A DNA stretch of 64,000 bases from Rhodocyclales bacterium (GTDB taxonomy: Bacteria; Pseudomonadota; Gammaproteobacteria; Burkholderiales; Rhodocyclaceae), in assembly GCA_016215645.1 (NCBI GenBank), contig JACRIX010000013.1:60053-124052 (forward strand). Direction: 5' to 3'. Below are positions 19,352 through 31,323 of this stretch, one piece after another. The stretch's first letter is position 1. Every line of letters starts with the position of its first letter. Below the pieces are notes generated by a model. It searched no databases. It was not told the DNA's origin and was given only the letters and a program-made list of their open reading frames with translations. Both the position numbers and the translations under genes were made by a program.

Positions 19352-19798
19352 TTACTCGCGAACGTAGGCCTTGCCGGGATCGGCGTCGGCGTCTTCGCGA
19401 TAGGGGAAACGAACGTGGCCGTAGCGTATGACCAGCACGCCCACAGTCAGCAGGAAGATGGCCGCAGCCACCGCCAGCATGCGCCACTCGCTCATCTCCT
19501 TGAGATCGAGGATCAGGTAGCGCGCCAGCGCGACCATGGCGATGTACATCGGGAAACGCACCGGCAACTGCCCGGACTTGAAGTACTGGCCGATCATCGC
19601 CAGCACCTCGAGGTAGAGGAACATCAGCAGCAGGTCGGCCAGGGCCACGCGCCTGGACTCGACCATGATCATCGCCTCCTGGTACATCGCGATCGTGGTA
19701 GCGAAAGCGATTACCAGCAGGCCGGCATATTCGACGGCATCGAGGCCGCCGCTGAAGAACTTGCGCAGCCGATCGAAGGTGTGGGAACGGATGTCCAT
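19352..19798 (-). CDS. PsiE-family membrane protein (phosphate-starvation-inducible type)
   Basis: 148 aa with four predicted hydrophobic helices (about residues 20-40, 52-70, 78-96 and 105-124). The order of charged residues in ESRRVALADLLLMFLYLEVLAMIGQYF and MYIAMVALARYLILDLKEM is characteristic of PsiE. The role is unknown beyond phosphate-starvation induction of the E. coli relative. It follows the fba terminator at 19808-19840, so it needs its own promoter; none is clear. Family membership is well supported, function is not. Confidence 0.75.
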   Translation of the reverse strand: MDIRSHTFDRLRKFFSGGLDAVEYAGLLVIAFATTIAMYQEAMIMVESRRVALADLLLMFLYLEVLAMIGQYFKSGQLPVRFPMYIAMVALARYLILDLKEMSEWRMLAVAAAIFLLTVGVLVIRYGHVRFPYREDADADPGKAYVRE

Positions 19799-19807
19799 GG
19801 GGGACCC

Positions 19808-19840
19808 AAGAAAAAAGGCCGCCGGAGGTCACCGGCGGCC
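19808..19840 (-). terminator. Rho-independent terminator after fba
   Basis: Perfect 9-bp stem GGCCGCCGG/CCGGCGGCC (19817-19825 and 19832-19840) with a 6-base loop. On the minus strand it is followed by TTTTTTCTT. It lies 38 bases past the fba stop and closes the Calvin-cycle transcript. Confidence 0.9.
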
Positions 19841-19878
19841 CGAAACTTTACTCCAAAACGGTTATGGCTTCACCACCC

Positions 19879-20943
19879 TTACTTGATGATCGCGTTGAGT
19901 TCGCCCTTCTTGTAGCGATCGGCCATGGAATCCATCGAGATCGCCTTGATCTTCGCCGCCTGGCCGGCGCAGCCGAAGGCCTCGTAACGCGCCTTGCAGA
20001 TGGCCTTCATGGCCTTGCGCGCCTCGATCAGGTACTTGCGGGGATCGAAGTTCTTGCGGTCCTTGTTGAGGAACTGGCGGATGGCGCCGGTGGAGGCCAT
20101 GCGCAGGTCGGTGTCGATGTTCACCTTGCGCACGCCGTGCTTGATGCCCTCGACGATCTCCTCGACCGGCACGCCATAGGTGGACCCCATTTCGCCGCCA
20201 TTCTCGTTGATGATCTTGAGCCAGTCCTGCGGCACCGAGGACGAACCGTGCATCACCAGGTGGGTATTCGGGATGCGGGCGTGGATTTCCTTGATGCGGT
20301 CGATGCGCAACACGGCACCCGTGGGCGGCCGAGTGAACTTGTAGGCGCCGTGACTGGTGCCAATGGCGATCGCCAGGGCATCGACGCCGGTGGCCTTGAC
20401 GAATTCGGCGGCTTCATTGACGTCGGTCAGCAACTGGTCGTGCGACAGCGCGCCTTCGGCGCCATGGCCGTCTTCCTTTTCGCCCATGCCGGTTTCCAGC
20501 GAACCCAGGCAGCCCAGTTCGCCCTCGACCGAGACGCCAATGGCGTGGGCGATGTCCACCACGTGACGGGTCACCTTGCTGTTGTAGTCGAAGCTCGCCG
20601 GGGTCTTGGCGTCTTCCATCAGCGAGCCGTCCATCATCACGCTGGAAAAGCCCGAGCGCATCGACTGGATGCAGATCGAGGGGCTGGCGCCGTGGTCCTG
20701 GTGCATCACGATCGGGATGTCCGGATGGGTTTCGATCGCCGCCTCGATCAGGTGGCGCAGGTAGGGTTCACCGGCGTATTTGCGGGCACCGGCCGAGCCC
20801 TGCATGATCACCGGACTGTTGGTTTCCTGGGCGGCCTCCATGATGGCCTGGATCTGTTCCAGGTTATTGACGTTGAAGGCCGGCAGGCCATAGCCGTTTT
20901 CGGCGGCGTGGTCGAGCAACTGGCGCATGGATACGAGGGGCAT
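19879..20943 (-). CDS. cbbA: Fructose-bisphosphate aldolase, class II (Calvin-cycle subtype)
   Basis: Zn-dependent aldolase condensing triose phosphates to fructose 1,6-bisphosphate, and able to make sedoheptulose 1,7-bisphosphate in Calvin-type enzymes; 354 aa. [30 protein letters not shown] is the Calvin-subtype N-terminus. HQDHGAS and HGSSSVP carry Zn-ligand His and the phosphate-binding region; NIDTDLRMA is conserved in class II. It is the last gene of the cbb run, 42 bases after pyk, and followed by a strong terminator. Could also be called fbaA. Confidence 0.95.
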   Translation of the reverse strand: MPLVSMRQLLDHAAENGYGLPAFNVNNLEQIQAIMEAAQETNSPVIMQGSAGARKYAGEPYLRHLIEAAIETHPDIPIVMHQDHGASPSICIQSMRSGFSSVMMDGSLMEDAKTPASFDYNSKVTRHVVDIAHAIGVSVEGELGCLGSLETGMGEKEDGHGAEGALSHDQLLTDVNEAAEFVKATGVDALAIAIGTSHGAYKFTRPPTGAVLRIDRIKEIHARIPNTHLVMHGSSSVPQDWLKIINENGGEMGSTYGVPVEEIVEGIKHGVRKVNIDTDLRMASTGAIRQFLNKDRKNFDPRKYLIEARKAMKAICKARYEAFGCAGQAAKIKAISMDSMADRYKKGELNAIIK

Positions 20944-20985
20944 GGCAATCTCCTGAGCAATGAATTTTGTTTGAATGAATGGCGG

Positions 20986-22434
20986 CTACTGGTTGGAGCG
21001 GTGCTCGCCGACCTTGACGATCTTCATGGTATTGGTGCCGCCGGACTTGCCGATGGGTTCGCCGATGGTCAGCACGATCAGGTCGCCGACGGCGACAGCA
21101 CCGGCGGCGATCAGGGCTTCCTCCGCATCGCGCAATACCTGGTCCCGGTTGTGGCCGCTCTGCGGCACCATCACCGGAAACACTCCCTTGAAAATGCTGA
21201 CCTTGTAGCGTGTGCGCACTTCCTGGGTCAGCGCATAGATCGGGATGCCGGTGTTGAGCCGCGACATCCACAAGGCGGTGGAACCGGACTCGGTCAACGA
21301 GGCAATCGCCTTGACCTTGAGGTGGTGCGCGGTGAACAGCGCCGCCATGGCGATCGACTGGTCGATGCGCGTAAACACGCGATTCAGAAAATGCGTATCG
21401 AGGGGGAAATCCGAGGATTTCTCGGCCTCGACGCAAATGCGCGCCATGGCCTCGACGGTCTGCACCGGATAGTCGCCGGTCGCCGTTTCGGCGGAGAGCA
21501 TCACCGCGTCGGTGCCGTCGAGCACGGCATTGGCGACGTCCGAGACCTCGGCGCGGGTCGGCACCGGGCTGTGGATCATCGACTCCATCATCTGCGTCGC
21601 GGTGATGGCGAACTTGTTGAACTCGCGCGCGGTACGGATGATGCGCTTTTGCAGCGCCGGCACCGCCGCGTCGCCGACTTCGACCGCGAGGTCGCCGCGT
21701 GCCACCATCACGCCATCGGTGGCTTCAAGGATGTTGTTCAGGTTCTCGATGGCTTCGACACGCTCGATCTTGGCGATCAGCAACGCCTTCGATCCCGCCG
21801 CGTTCAGCAATGCGCGCGCCAGGCGCATGTCGTCGCCCGACTTGGGAAAGGACACCGCCACGTAGTCGATGCCGAGGCTCGCCGCGGTGCGGATGTCCTC
21901 CATGTCCTTGGCGGTAAGCGCCGGCGCCGTGAGGCCGCCGCCCTGCTTGTTGATGCCCTTGTTGTTGGAGAGCTCGCCGTCATGGCGATTGCGGCAGCGA
22001 ATCTCCTTGCCCAGTACCTGCACTACGTCGAACACCGTGCGGCCATCGTCCAGCAGCAGCACGTCGCCGGTACGAACGTCATTGATCAGGTCGGGGTAGT
22101 CGAGGCCGACACGTCCCTCATCGCCCAGGGTACAGCCGGCGTCGAGGATGAACTCCTGCCCGGCCTTGACCAGCACCGGCCCGGCGGCGAACTTGCCGAT
22201 GCGGATCTTCGGCCCTTGCAGGTCGGCCATGACGCCCACCGTGCGTCCGGTGTCGAGGGCCGCCGCCCTCAGGGCGTCGACGCGCTTGCGGTGGTCATCG
22301 GCCGTGCCGTGCGAAAAATTGATGCGTACGACATCGACTCCGGCGTCCACCAGGGCCAGCATCTGCTCGGTGCTGCTGGAGGCGGGGCCTAGTGTGGCAA
22401 CAATCTTGGTCGAGCGCTTGTGCGTAACGGTCAT
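20986..22434 (-). CDS. pyk: Pyruvate kinase
   Basis: Final glycolytic step, PEP + ADP to pyruvate + ATP; 482 aa. [21 protein letters not shown] starts the barrel; [27 protein letters not shown] and [14 protein letters not shown] (active-site region) and [13 protein letters not shown] follow, and the C-terminal domain ends in [13 protein letters not shown]. The ATG at 22434 overlaps the pgk stop (ATGA). Its place inside the cbb operon is notable: it drains 3-phosphoglycerate-derived carbon to pyruvate rather than regenerating RuBP. Such pgk-pyk-fba order is also seen in other betaproteobacteria. Confidence 0.95.
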   Translation of the reverse strand: MTVTHKRSTKIVATLGPASSSTEQMLALVDAGVDVVRINFSHGTADDHRKRVDALRAAALDTGRTVGVMADLQGPKIRIGKFAAGPVLVKAGQEFILDAGCTLGDEGRVGLDYPDLINDVRTGDVLLLDDGRTVFDVVQVLGKEIRCRNRHDGELSNNKGINKQGGGLTAPALTAKDMEDIRTAASLGIDYVAVSFPKSGDDMRLARALLNAAGSKALLIAKIERVEAIENLNNILEATDGVMVARGDLAVEVGDAAVPALQKRIIRTAREFNKFAITATQMMESMIHSPVPTRAEVSDVANAVLDGTDAVMLSAETATGDYPVQTVEAMARICVEAEKSSDFPLDTHFLNRVFTRIDQSIAMAALFTAHHLKVKAIASLTESGSTALWMSRLNTGIPIYALTQEVRTRYKVSIFKGVFPVMVPQSGHNRDQVLRDAEEALIAAGAVAVGDLIVLTIGEPIGKSGGTNTMKIVKVGEHRSNQ

Positions 22435-23612
22435 CCAGCCGCCCGTTGTTCGAGCATGGCCACGGCCGGCAAGACCTTGCCTTCCAGATACTCGAGAAAG
22501 GCGCCGCCTGCGGTCGAGATGTAGGAGACCTTGTCGTAGATGTCGTATTTCTGGATCGCCGCGATGGTGTCGCCGCCGCCGGCCAGGGTGAAGGCCTTGG
22601 TCGTGGCGATGGCCATGGCGATGGCCTTGGTGCCTTCGCCGAACTGGTCGAATTCGAAGACGCCGACCGGGCCGTTCCACACCACCGTACCGGCCTTCAT
22701 GATGATGTCCACCAGTTCCTGCGCTGATTTCGGGCCGATGTCGAAAATCATGTCATCGTCGGAGACCGCGCCGGCATCCTTCAGCGCCGCCGGCTCGGCG
22801 GCGTCGAACTTCTTGCCGCAGACCACGTCCATCGCGATCGGAATCGTCGCGCCGCGCGCGGTCATCTTCTTCATCAGCGCCTGTGCCGTCGGCACCAGGT
22901 CGTCCTCGCACAGGGACTTGCCGACGTTCTTGCCCGAGGCCTTGAGGAAGGTATTGGCAATGCCGCCGCCGACCACCATCTGGTCGACCTTGTCGGAGAG
23001 TGATTCGAGCACCGTCAGCTTGGTCGACACCTTGGAGCCGCCGACGATGGCCACCATCGGCCGCGCCGGATTGGCCAGGGCCTGGTGCAGGGCTTCGAGT
23101 TCCTCGGCCACCAGCAGGCCGGCACAGGCGGCCGGAGCGAACTGGGCCACGCCATAGGTCGACGCCTCGGCGCGGTGGGCGGTGCCGAAGGCATCCATGA
23201 CAAAGAGGTCGCAGAGCGCGGCGTACTTCTTCGCCGTCGCCTCGACGTTCTTTTTCTCGCCCTTGTTGAAGCGGCAGTTCTCCAGCAATACGACTTCGCC
23301 GGCGGCGACCTCGAAACCGCCGTCCACCCAGTCGCGCACCAGCCGCACCGGTTTGCCCAGCTTGGCGGCCATGACATCGGCCACCGGCTGGAGCGAGTTC
23401 TCTTCGGTGAACACGCCTTCTTCGGGGCGGCCAAGGTGGGAAGTCACCATGACCTTCGCGCCGGCCTTGAGGCAGTGCTCGATGGTGGGCATGGATGCCG
23501 TGATGCGGGCATCCGAGGTGACCTTGCCATCCTTGACCGGGACGTTGAGGTCGGCGCGGATGAATACGCGTTTGCCGGCGAGATCGAAATCGGAAAGACG
23601 CTTGAAGGTCAT
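22431..23612 (-). CDS. pgk: Phosphoglycerate kinase
   Basis: ATP-dependent phosphorylation of 3-phosphoglycerate, first reduction-phase step of the Calvin cycle; 393 aa. [53 protein letters not shown] and GGGDTIAAI are in order. The ATG at 23612 is preceded by AAGGA; a longer upstream frame overlaps gap and is a shadow. It is 16 bases after gap and overlaps pyk by 4 bases. Confidence 0.97.
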   Translation of the reverse strand: MTFKRLSDFDLAGKRVFIRADLNVPVKDGKVTSDARITASMPTIEHCLKAGAKVMVTSHLGRPEEGVFTEENSLQPVADVMAAKLGKPVRLVRDWVDGGFEVAAGEVVLLENCRFNKGEKKNVEATAKKYAALCDLFVMDAFGTAHRAEASTYGVAQFAPAACAGLLVAEELEALHQALANPARPMVAIVGGSKVSTKLTVLESLSDKVDQMVVGGGIANTFLKASGKNVGKSLCEDDLVPTAQALMKKMTARGATIPIAMDVVCGKKFDAAEPAALKDAGAVSDDDMIFDIGPKSAQELVDIIMKAGTVVWNGPVGVFEFDQFGEGTKAIAMAIATTKAFTLAGGGDTIAAIQKYDIYDKVSYISTAGGAFLEYLEGKVLPAVAMLEQRAAG

Positions 23613-23628
23613 CGCGGAATCCTTTTGC

Positions 23629-24654
<1,026 letters not shown>

Positions 24655-26679
24655 TTAGATGAGCTTCTCGACCGCCTTCACGACGTTGGCCGCCGTGAAG
24701 CCGAATTCCTTGAACAATTGCCCCGCCGGTGCCGACTCGCCGAAGCGGTCAAGTCCAATGACGACGCCGTCCAGGCCGACGTATTTGTACCAGCCGTCGC
24801 TTACGCCGGCCTCGATCGCGACACGCGGTACGCCCTTGGGCAGCACCGACTCGCGGTAGGCCGCATCCTGGCGATCGAAGACATTGGTGCTGGGCATGGA
24901 CACCACACGCACGGCAATCTCGGCGGCCATCGCGGCCTGGGCCTTGAGCGCGATATCGACTTCTGAACCGGTGGCGATGATGACCGCCTTGGGCTTGCCA
25001 TTCTTCGCCTCGGAAATCACGTAGCCACCCCGGGCGATGTTGGCGATCGTCGCGGCATCGCGGGCAACGAAGGGCAGGTTTTGGCGCGACAGGCACAGCG
25101 AACTCGGCCCCGTCAGCTTGGCCACGGCCGAGGTCCAGGCCACCATGGTTTCCACGGTGTCGCAGGGACGCCAGACATCCATGTTCGGGATCATGCGCAA
25201 GGTCGCTGTCTGCTCCACCGGCTGGTGGGTCGGGCCGTCTTCGCCGAGGCCGATCGAATCGTGGGTGAACACGTGGATCACGCGCTGCTTCATCAGCGCC
25301 GCCATGCGCAGGGCGTTGCGCGAGTACTCCGAGAACATCAGGAAGGTGCCGCCGAAGGGCAGCAGGCCGCCGTGCAGCGCCATGCCGTTCATGATCGCGG
25401 CCATGCCGAATTCGCGCACGCCGTAGGAAATGTAGTTGCCGGTGCTCTTGCCGGAAACCGCCTTGCAGCCGGACCAGTTGGTCAGGTTGGAGCCGGTCAG
25501 GTCGGCCGAACCACCCAGGAACTCGGGCAAGGCCGGTGCCAGGGTATTGATGGCAATCTGCGAGGCCTTGCGCGTGGCGACGGTCTCGGCCTTGGCATTG
25601 GCCCCCTCGATGGCCTGCTGCGCATAGGCGGCCCACCCGGCAGGCAGTTCGCCGGCCATGCGGCGCGTGAATTCGGCGGCTTCCGCGGGGAAGGCCTTGG
25701 CGTAAGCGGCGAACGTTGCATTCCATTCGCCTTCGGCGGCGGCGCCCCTGGCCCTGGCATCCCATCCGGCATAGACCTCGGCGGGAATCTCGAAGGGCCC
25801 GTGCTTCCAGCCCAAGGCGGCGCGTGCGGCGGCGATCTCGGCGTCGCCCAGGGGCGCGCCATGTACATCGTGGGTGCCCTGCTTGTTCGGAGCACCCATG
25901 CCGATCACGGTCTTGCAGCAGATCAGGGTGGGGCGCGTCGTATCATCCTTGGCTTCGCGCAGGGCGGCTTCGATTGCGGCGGGATTGTGGCCGTCGACAT
26001 TGCGGATCACCTGCCAGCCATAGGCGTGGAAGCGCTCCGGCGTGTTGTCGGTAAACCAGCCCTCGACATGGCCATCGATGGAAATGCCATTGTCGTCCCA
26101 GAAGGCGACCAGCTTGCCCAGGCCCCAGGTGCCGGCCAGCGAACAGGCCTCGTGCGAGATGCCTTCCATCAGGCAGCCGTCGCCGAGGAAGGCATAGGTG
26201 CGGTGATCGACGATCTGGTGGCCGGGACGGTTGAATTCATTGGCCAGCAGCTTTTCCGTCATGGCCATGCCGACGGCATTGGTGATGCCCTGGCCGAGCG
26301 GGCCGGTGGTGGTCTCGACGCCCGGTGCATAGCCGTACTCGGGATGGCCCGGCGTCTTGCTGTGCAGCTGGCGGAAGTTCTTCAGGTCGTCGATCGAGAG
26401 GTCATAGCCGGTCAGGTGCAGCAGCGAATACAGCAGCATCGAGCCATGGCCGTTGGACAGCACGAAGCGATCGCGATCGGCCCACTTGGGATTGGCCGGG
26501 TTGTGGCGCAGGTGGCGGTTCCACAGCACTTCGGCGATTTCCGCCATGCCCATGGGGGCGCCGGGGTGGCCGGAATTGGCCTTCTGCACCCCGTCCATGG
26601 CAAGGGCGCGGATGGCGTTGGAAAGAGGGGAACCCACGGCGACGGATGCGGCGGCGGAAACGGCGGACAGGTTGGTCAT
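24655..26679 (-). CDS. tkt: Transketolase
   Basis: TPP-dependent ketol transfer in the Calvin cycle and pentose phosphate pathway; 674 aa. [20 protein letters not shown] (His in substrate site), [31 protein letters not shown], the TPP/Mg motif [30 protein letters not shown] and [15 protein letters not shown] follow the standard order. It is 21 bases upstream of gap. The 111-base gap to prk contains no terminator, so prk-tkt-gap-pgk-pyk-fba may be one transcript. cbbT is an alternative name. Confidence 0.97.
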   Translation of the reverse strand: MTNLSAVSAAASVAVGSPLSNAIRALAMDGVQKANSGHPGAPMGMAEIAEVLWNRHLRHNPANPKWADRDRFVLSNGHGSMLLYSLLHLTGYDLSIDDLKNFRQLHSKTPGHPEYGYAPGVETTTGPLGQGITNAVGMAMTEKLLANEFNRPGHQIVDHRTYAFLGDGCLMEGISHEACSLAGTWGLGKLVAFWDDNGISIDGHVEGWFTDNTPERFHAYGWQVIRNVDGHNPAAIEAALREAKDDTTRPTLICCKTVIGMGAPNKQGTHDVHGAPLGDAEIAAARAALGWKHGPFEIPAEVYAGWDARARGAAAEGEWNATFAAYAKAFPAEAAEFTRRMAGELPAGWAAYAQQAIEGANAKAETVATRKASQIAINTLAPALPEFLGGSADLTGSNLTNWSGCKAVSGKSTGNYISYGVREFGMAAIMNGMALHGGLLPFGGTFLMFSEYSRNALRMAALMKQRVIHVFTHDSIGLGEDGPTHQPVEQTATLRMIPNMDVWRPCDTVETMVAWTSAVAKLTGPSSLCLSRQNLPFVARDAATIANIARGGYVISEAKNGKPKAVIIATGSEVDIALKAQAAMAAEIAVRVVSMPSTNVFDRQDAAYRESVLPKGVPRVAIEAGVSDGWYKYVGLDGVVIGLDRFGESAPAGQLFKEFGFTAANVVKAVEKLI

Positions 26680-26790
26680 GGCGGCTCGAAGTGAAAGGAC
26701 GAAACGGGTTCCGTCCGGGTAGCCCGGTATTATCGGCGAAACCGGGCGGATCGCGCTAGTTGGACAGCCAGGTACTTGATTCCTTGATGA

Positions 26791-27663
26791 TCACGCGCGC
26801 TTGCGGTTTTCCATCATGCGCAGGATCAGCGGCGTAAAGATCAACTGCATCGCCAGTTCCATCTTGCCGCCGGGCACCACGATGATGTTCGGCCGCGACA
26901 TGAAGGAGTTGTGGATCATCGACAGCAGGTAGGGGAAGTCGATGCCCTTGGAATTGGCGAAGCGGATCACCACGAAACTTTCGTCGGCGGTAGGAATGTC
27001 GCGAGCGATGAAAGGATTCGACGTATCCACCGTCGGCACCCGCTGAAAATTGACGTGGGTGCGCGAGAACTGCGGCGTGATGTAGTTGATATAGTCCGGC
27101 ATGCGGCGCAGGATGGTATCCACCACGGCTTCGGTCGAATAGCCGCGCTGGTTCTTGTCGCGGTGCAGCTTCTGGATCCACTCGAGGTTGACCGTCGGCA
27201 CCACGCCCACCAGCAGGTCGGCATGCTGCGCGACGTTGACCGTGTCGGTGACGGCGGCACCGTGCAGGCCCTCGTAGAACATCAGGTCGGTGCCACCGGG
27301 AATGTCTTCCCAGGGCGTGAACTCTCCCGACTGCTGGCCGTAGGGCGCCGCTTCGTCGGCATTGTGCAGATACTTCCGGACCTTGCCCTTGCCGGTTTCG
27401 CCATAGGTCTTGAACAAACCGGCCAGTTCCGCGAGCAGATTGGCTTCGGGGCCGAAATGGCTGAAATGGTTGTTTCCGTTCAGGCGTGCCTCTTCCGCCG
27501 CCACCTTCATGGCCTTGCGGTCATAGCGATGGAAGGAATCGCCCTCGACGATGGCGGCGCTGAGTTTTTCGCGGCGAAAGACCAGGTCGAAGGACTTGGT
27601 GACCGTAGACGTGCCGGCGCCGGAAGATCCGGTGATGGCGACGATGGGATGCTTGACCGACAT
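26791..27663 (-). CDS. prk: Phosphoribulokinase
   Basis: Makes ribulose 1,5-bisphosphate from ribulose 5-phosphate and ATP; with RuBisCO it defines the Calvin cycle. 290 aa, proteobacterial type. P-loop GSSGAGTSTVTKSF begins at residue 11; EGDSFHRYDRKAM, IPGGTDLMFYEGLHG (Walker B-like) and RTHVNFQRVPTVDTSNPF are typical. The ATG at 27663 follows a good spacing from a GGAGG-type site. It is 20 bases downstream of fbp, with tkt 111 bases further. Also named cbbP. Confidence 0.97.
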   Translation of the reverse strand: MSVKHPIVAITGSSGAGTSTVTKSFDLVFRREKLSAAIVEGDSFHRYDRKAMKVAAEEARLNGNNHFSHFGPEANLLAELAGLFKTYGETGKGKVRKYLHNADEAAPYGQQSGEFTPWEDIPGGTDLMFYEGLHGAAVTDTVNVAQHADLLVGVVPTVNLEWIQKLHRDKNQRGYSTEAVVDTILRRMPDYINYITPQFSRTHVNFQRVPTVDTSNPFIARDIPTADESFVVIRFANSKGIDFPYLLSMIHNSFMSRPNIIVVPGGKMELAMQLIFTPLILRMMENRKRA

Positions 27664-27683
27664 GGGAGCCTCCTGAGTGACTG

Positions 27684-28775
27684 TTATTGGGTCCGGAACA
27701 GCGAGCGGGATGAAAACAAGGGCGAAGTGAAGGTGTCCGGTTCCTTGCCGCTGGCATAGTCGGCGTGGTAGGCGGCGACGCGCTCGACTTCGTTCTTCGA
27801 GCCGAAGATCAGCGGCACGCGCTGATGCAGGTCCGTCGGCGACATCTCCATCACGCGCTCGCGGCCGGTGGTCGATTTGCCGCCCGCCTGCTCGATGATG
27901 AAAGAGATCGGATTGGCTTCGTAGAGCAAACGCAAACGGCCGGGTTTGCTGGCGTCCTTGCTGTCCTTCGGGTACATGAAAATGCCGCCACGGGTCAGGA
28001 TGCGGAAGGCTTCCGCCACCAGCGAGGCAACCCAGCGCATGTTGAAATCCCGGCCACGGGGACCCGTCTGGCCGGCCAGGCACTCGGCGACATAGCGCTG
28101 CACCGGGGGCTCCCAGAAGCGCGAGTTGGAGGAGTTGATGGCGAACTCGTGGGTATCGTCCGGAATTTTCATCTGCGAATGCGTCAGGATGAAGGCGCCG
28201 ATGTCACGATCCAGGGTGAAGCCATCGACACCGTCGCCGGTGGTCAGCACCAGCATGGTCGACGGTCCGTACAGCGCGAGGCCGGCGCAGACCTGCTGCG
28301 TGCCGGGCTGCAGGAAGTCTTCGAGAGTGGCGTCCTGGCCGGGATTCGGCGCGCGCAGGATGGAAAAAATGGTGCCCACCGTCAGATTGACGTCGATGTT
28401 CGAACTGCCGTCCAGCGGATCGAAGACCAGCAGGTACTTGCCGCGCCTACAGTGCGCCGGGAGGACGTACACCGCTTCCATTTCCTCCGAGGCCATGCCG
28501 GCGAGATTGCCGGACCACTCGTTTTCCTGGAGCATGACGTCGTTGCTCATGACGTCGAGCTTCTTCTGCACTTCGCCCTGGACATTGACCGATGCGCCTT
28601 CGGTGCCGGCATTGCCCAGCGCGCCGATCAATGCGCCCTTGTTGACCTGGTTGGAGATGATCTTGATCGCCGTCGCCAGTGAGTTGAGCAGGCTGGAAAA
28701 TTCGCCCGAAACGCCCGGATGCTTGTGTTCCTGCTCGATGGTGTAGCGCGTCAGTGTCTTGCGTCCGTGCTGCAT
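27684..28775 (-). CDS. cbbF: Class I fructose-1,6-bisphosphatase
   Basis: 363 aa. [21 protein letters not shown] holds the metal-binding Asp/Glu set of class I FBPase; [49 protein letters not shown] and [18 protein letters not shown] follow. In Calvin-cycle organisms such enzymes often also hydrolyse sedoheptulose bisphosphate (no separate SBPase is seen here). Its own promoter and CbbR box lie at 28855-28910. It leads the fbp-prk-tkt-gap-pgk-pyk-fba unit. Confidence 0.96.
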   Translation of the reverse strand: MQHGRKTLTRYTIEQEHKHPGVSGEFSSLLNSLATAIKIISNQVNKGALIGALGNAGTEGASVNVQGEVQKKLDVMSNDVMLQENEWSGNLAGMASEEMEAVYVLPAHCRRGKYLLVFDPLDGSSNIDVNLTVGTIFSILRAPNPGQDATLEDFLQPGTQQVCAGLALYGPSTMLVLTTGDGVDGFTLDRDIGAFILTHSQMKIPDDTHEFAINSSNSRFWEPPVQRYVAECLAGQTGPRGRDFNMRWVASLVAEAFRILTRGGIFMYPKDSKDASKPGRLRLLYEANPISFIIEQAGGKSTTGRERVMEMSPTDLHQRVPLIFGSKNEVERVAAYHADYASGKEPDTFTSPLFSSRSLFRTQ

Positions 28776-28854
28776 AGGTCCCGCTCCCCAGGTTGCTGCC
28801 AGGCTGCCTCGCGGGAGGTGCCGGCATTCTTGATGACCAATTTGCCCAGCAGTG

Positions 28855-28910
28855 AATGTAGCCCGATCGATCTATAAGCACCATTCACTTTTTCTTATTT
28901 CATCAATAAG
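28855..28910 (-). promoter_or_regulatory. CbbR-type palindrome and promoter upstream of fbp
   Basis: CTTAT-TTCATCA-ATAAG at 28894-28910 is a 5-bp-arm palindrome with the T-N11-A core of LysR-family sites. A TACATT -10 candidate (28855-28860) sits 44.5 bases from its centre, exactly the spacing found at cbbM. The -35 (TGGTGC) is poor, as expected for an activator-dependent promoter. The rest of the 28776-28964 gap holds one dispersed repeat. Confidence 0.6.
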
Positions 28911-28940
28911 AAGCTTGTTATCCTTCCCCGTCAGCGCGAA

Positions 28941-28962
28941 AGTCGGCGCCGGTGCCACGGCG
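28941..28962 (+). repeat. Dispersed 22-bp repeat, copy D (intergenic, cbbO-fbp)
   Basis: AGTCGGCGCCG, GTGCC, ACGGCG: one base differs from the family in the first block. It lies 2 bases from the cbbO stop. Confidence 0.7.
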
Positions 28963-28964
28963 AC

Positions 28965-31277
28965 TCAACGCGTGAGATTCAGGTAGAGCAGCGGCAATTG
29001 CTCCGGCAGCCGCTCGATGCGGTCCAGTACACGCCAGCGCCGACCGAAGATTTCACTGACGTACTCGTCGGCCTGGGGGTCGAGGCTGAGGCAGAAAGTG
29101 GTGAGTCCCTTGGCCGCCAGTTCGTCGACCGCGCGCCTGGCATCGGCGCGCAGATAGGCGGCGTCATCGATATCGACGTCGGACGGCGCGCCGTCGGTCA
29201 GTATGAGCAGGATGCGCTTGTCGGCCTTGCGCGCCGCCAGGTAATGTCCGGCGTGACGCAGGGCCGCGCCCATGCGTGTCGACCACCCTGCCTCCATCGC
29301 CGCGACGCGCGCCTTGACGTCCTGGTTCCAGGGCTCGCTGAAGCCCTTGATGTGCTGGAAGCGCACCTCGTGGCGGGTATTGGAATGAAAGCCGGCGATG
29401 GCGCAGGGGTCGCCCAGCCGGTCGATCGCCCAGGCCAGCAGGGACACGGCTTCCTGGCTCAGTTCCAGCACCGTCTGGGAGCCGTTCGCGACCCGGCCGT
29501 TGAGCGACTCGGACAAGTCGAGCAGTACCATCACCGCGATGTTGCGCCCGGCTGTGGTATGGCTCATGTTGATGCGCGGATCGGGCGTCGCACCGCTCTT
29601 CAGGTCGATCAACGAGCGCAGCGCGATGTCGAGGTCGAGCTCGCTGCCCTCCTCCTGATAGCGCACGCGGACCTTGTCCTGCGGCTTGAGGATGTCGAGC
29701 AGGCGCTTGAGCCGCTTCGCCAGCACGGCGTGGCGCGCCAGCAGGCGATCGATGGCGGCGGCGTCGCCGCTCGGATGCAGGGCTTCATAGACGCTGGTCC
29801 AGTCGGGCTTGTAGCTCTGCGAACGGTAATCCCACTCCGGATAGCGACGCGGGGGCAGGCCGACAAGGTCATCGCTACGCGGCGCCTGGCGCTGTTCGTC
29901 GAAGGCCTCCTCTTCGTCACCCTGTTCGATGAAGCGCCACAACTGGCGATTGTCATCACGGTAATCGATCACCGTGTCGGCGAAATGCACCCGTGCCAAT
30001 TGGTCGCTTTGGCGGCGCGTCTTCGCCACGTAGGCCAGTGCAAGGTCGGCAATCCGGGTCGTGCTCGACTCGCCGTCGGCGAGTGCGACATGGAAACGGC
30101 CGGCAAAGTCGAGCAGGTCGGCATCGGCGTAGCCATGGTCGGGATCGAGCAAGGCGCGCGAGAGCATGGCCAGGCGATGGCGCAGGCAGGACGTGGATTC
30201 CGGATCGCAGGCGGCGGCATCGGGGCGCGGATGCAGGGCAAGAAAGACGCGGCGCAAACCGGGATACTCGCGCATCAGCAGGATCTCGACGCGGCAATCC
30301 TCGAAAAACTCCACCGCCATGCGCTGGAAGGGGCTCCAGTTGTCGGCGATCTGTGGCGTACTCCAGCGCCGGTGGCCGACCATGTGCGCCAGCACCGCGC
30401 GATAGCGGTCCAGCCCGCTGACGTCTCCACGAGGTCCGCGCGCATCATCGAACACATCCGGCACGCGCAGGCCCAGGCTGTCGTAATACGGAATCGGCTG
30501 GCGCAATTCGCCATGGGTCAGCGGGGCCGTCGAATACGGCACCAGCAGCTCGCCCTCGCGCCACAAGGCTCGCAGCCAGAGTTCCAGCGTGCGCTCGACA
30601 TCGACAAACAGCGTACCGTGGCGCTCGCGCTGCAAGACGGCATGACTGTCGGCCGAATCCAGTGAAAAGTAATCGGTCTGCCGCTCCGGGTGAGTGGCGT
30701 AATTCAGGATGCCGTAGTCGGCCCAGTTGCGCAGGCCGCCCAGGCTCAACTGCCCGAGCAGTCGCGGCGCCTGGTCGCAGAAGGCCGGCAGGCCGGGGCT
30801 GGGAAAGGTGATGTGCCGGCCATGGATCGACGTCGAGGTACGCTGCATGACATCGAGCACGATGTCGAGGTAGATCTTGAGTTGTTCCACCGACTGCAGG
30901 CGCCGCGCCACCGGCGCCAGCGTTTGCAGGAATCCGGCGATCGCCGGTCCGTTGGGCGATTTCTGCATCGCCTTGACGAGATCCAGCACCGGCCCCAAGG
31001 CGTCGCCCTTGACGGCCGCGACGACCTCGGGCCACTCCTGCAGGAAGACCAGCATCGGCTCGGCACCACGCCCGAGCTTGCCCAGGCCGCGCGCCGCCTC
31101 GATATAGGCGGCCATCTGCGCCGGGCTGAACGCTGTCAGCGCGACACCTGCGCATTCCTCGAAGACATCGGCCACCTGGGCGAAGCCGCAGTCCAGCGCC
31201 ACCCAGGACTCCTGCACCTGAGGATGGGCGAAATGGCGCCCGCGGGCGTCGCTAACCGGTCGAAGGCCGATGGCCAT
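28965..31277 (-). CDS. cbbO: CbbO, von Willebrand A-domain RuBisCO activase subunit
   Basis: Adaptor partner of the AAA+ protein CbbQ that together remodel inhibited RuBisCO; 770 aa. The C-terminal VWA domain begins near VMVLLDLSESLNGR (MIDAS-type DxSxS) and ends with ILLILTDGAPSDVDIDD. The N-terminal two-thirds resembles CbbO/NorD proteins (HMVGHRRWSTPQIADNWSPFQRMAVEFFEDCRVE). It is downstream of cbbQ by 46 bases, with a repeat copy in the gap. The stop is close to the CbbR box of the next unit. Confidence 0.92.
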   Translation of the reverse strand: MAIGLRPVSDARGRHFAHPQVQESWVALDCGFAQVADVFEECAGVALTAFSPAQMAAYIEAARGLGKLGRGAEPMLVFLQEWPEVVAAVKGDALGPVLDLVKAMQKSPNGPAIAGFLQTLAPVARRLQSVEQLKIYLDIVLDVMQRTSTSIHGRHITFPSPGLPAFCDQAPRLLGQLSLGGLRNWADYGILNYATHPERQTDYFSLDSADSHAVLQRERHGTLFVDVERTLELWLRALWREGELLVPYSTAPLTHGELRQPIPYYDSLGLRVPDVFDDARGPRGDVSGLDRYRAVLAHMVGHRRWSTPQIADNWSPFQRMAVEFFEDCRVEILLMREYPGLRRVFLALHPRPDAAACDPESTSCLRHRLAMLSRALLDPDHGYADADLLDFAGRFHVALADGESSTTRIADLALAYVAKTRRQSDQLARVHFADTVIDYRDDNRQLWRFIEQGDEEEAFDEQRQAPRSDDLVGLPPRRYPEWDYRSQSYKPDWTSVYEALHPSGDAAAIDRLLARHAVLAKRLKRLLDILKPQDKVRVRYQEEGSELDLDIALRSLIDLKSGATPDPRINMSHTTAGRNIAVMVLLDLSESLNGRVANGSQTVLELSQEAVSLLAWAIDRLGDPCAIAGFHSNTRHEVRFQHIKGFSEPWNQDVKARVAAMEAGWSTRMGAALRHAGHYLAARKADKRILLILTDGAPSDVDIDDAAYLRADARRAVDELAAKGLTTFCLSLDPQADEYVSEIFGRRWRVLDRIERLPEQLPLLYLNLTR

Positions 31278-31294
31278 GGGGTGGGCGCCCGTAT

Positions 31295-31316
31295 CGCCGC
31301 AATGTCAGCGCCGACT
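31295..31316 (-). repeat. Dispersed 22-bp repeat, copy E (intergenic, cbbQ-cbbO)
   Basis: On the minus strand AGTCGGCGCTG, ACATT, GCGGCG: the first block is exact; the second differs at one base. It fills most of the 46-base gap between cbbQ and cbbO. Confidence 0.65.
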
Positions 31317-31323
31317 TTCGGCC

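Noticed and set aside
19864..22392. 842-codon plus-strand ORF opposite fba and pyk
   Set aside because: Shadow frame in high-GC DNA; composition is His/Arg/Gly rich and has no domain, while both minus-strand genes are certain.
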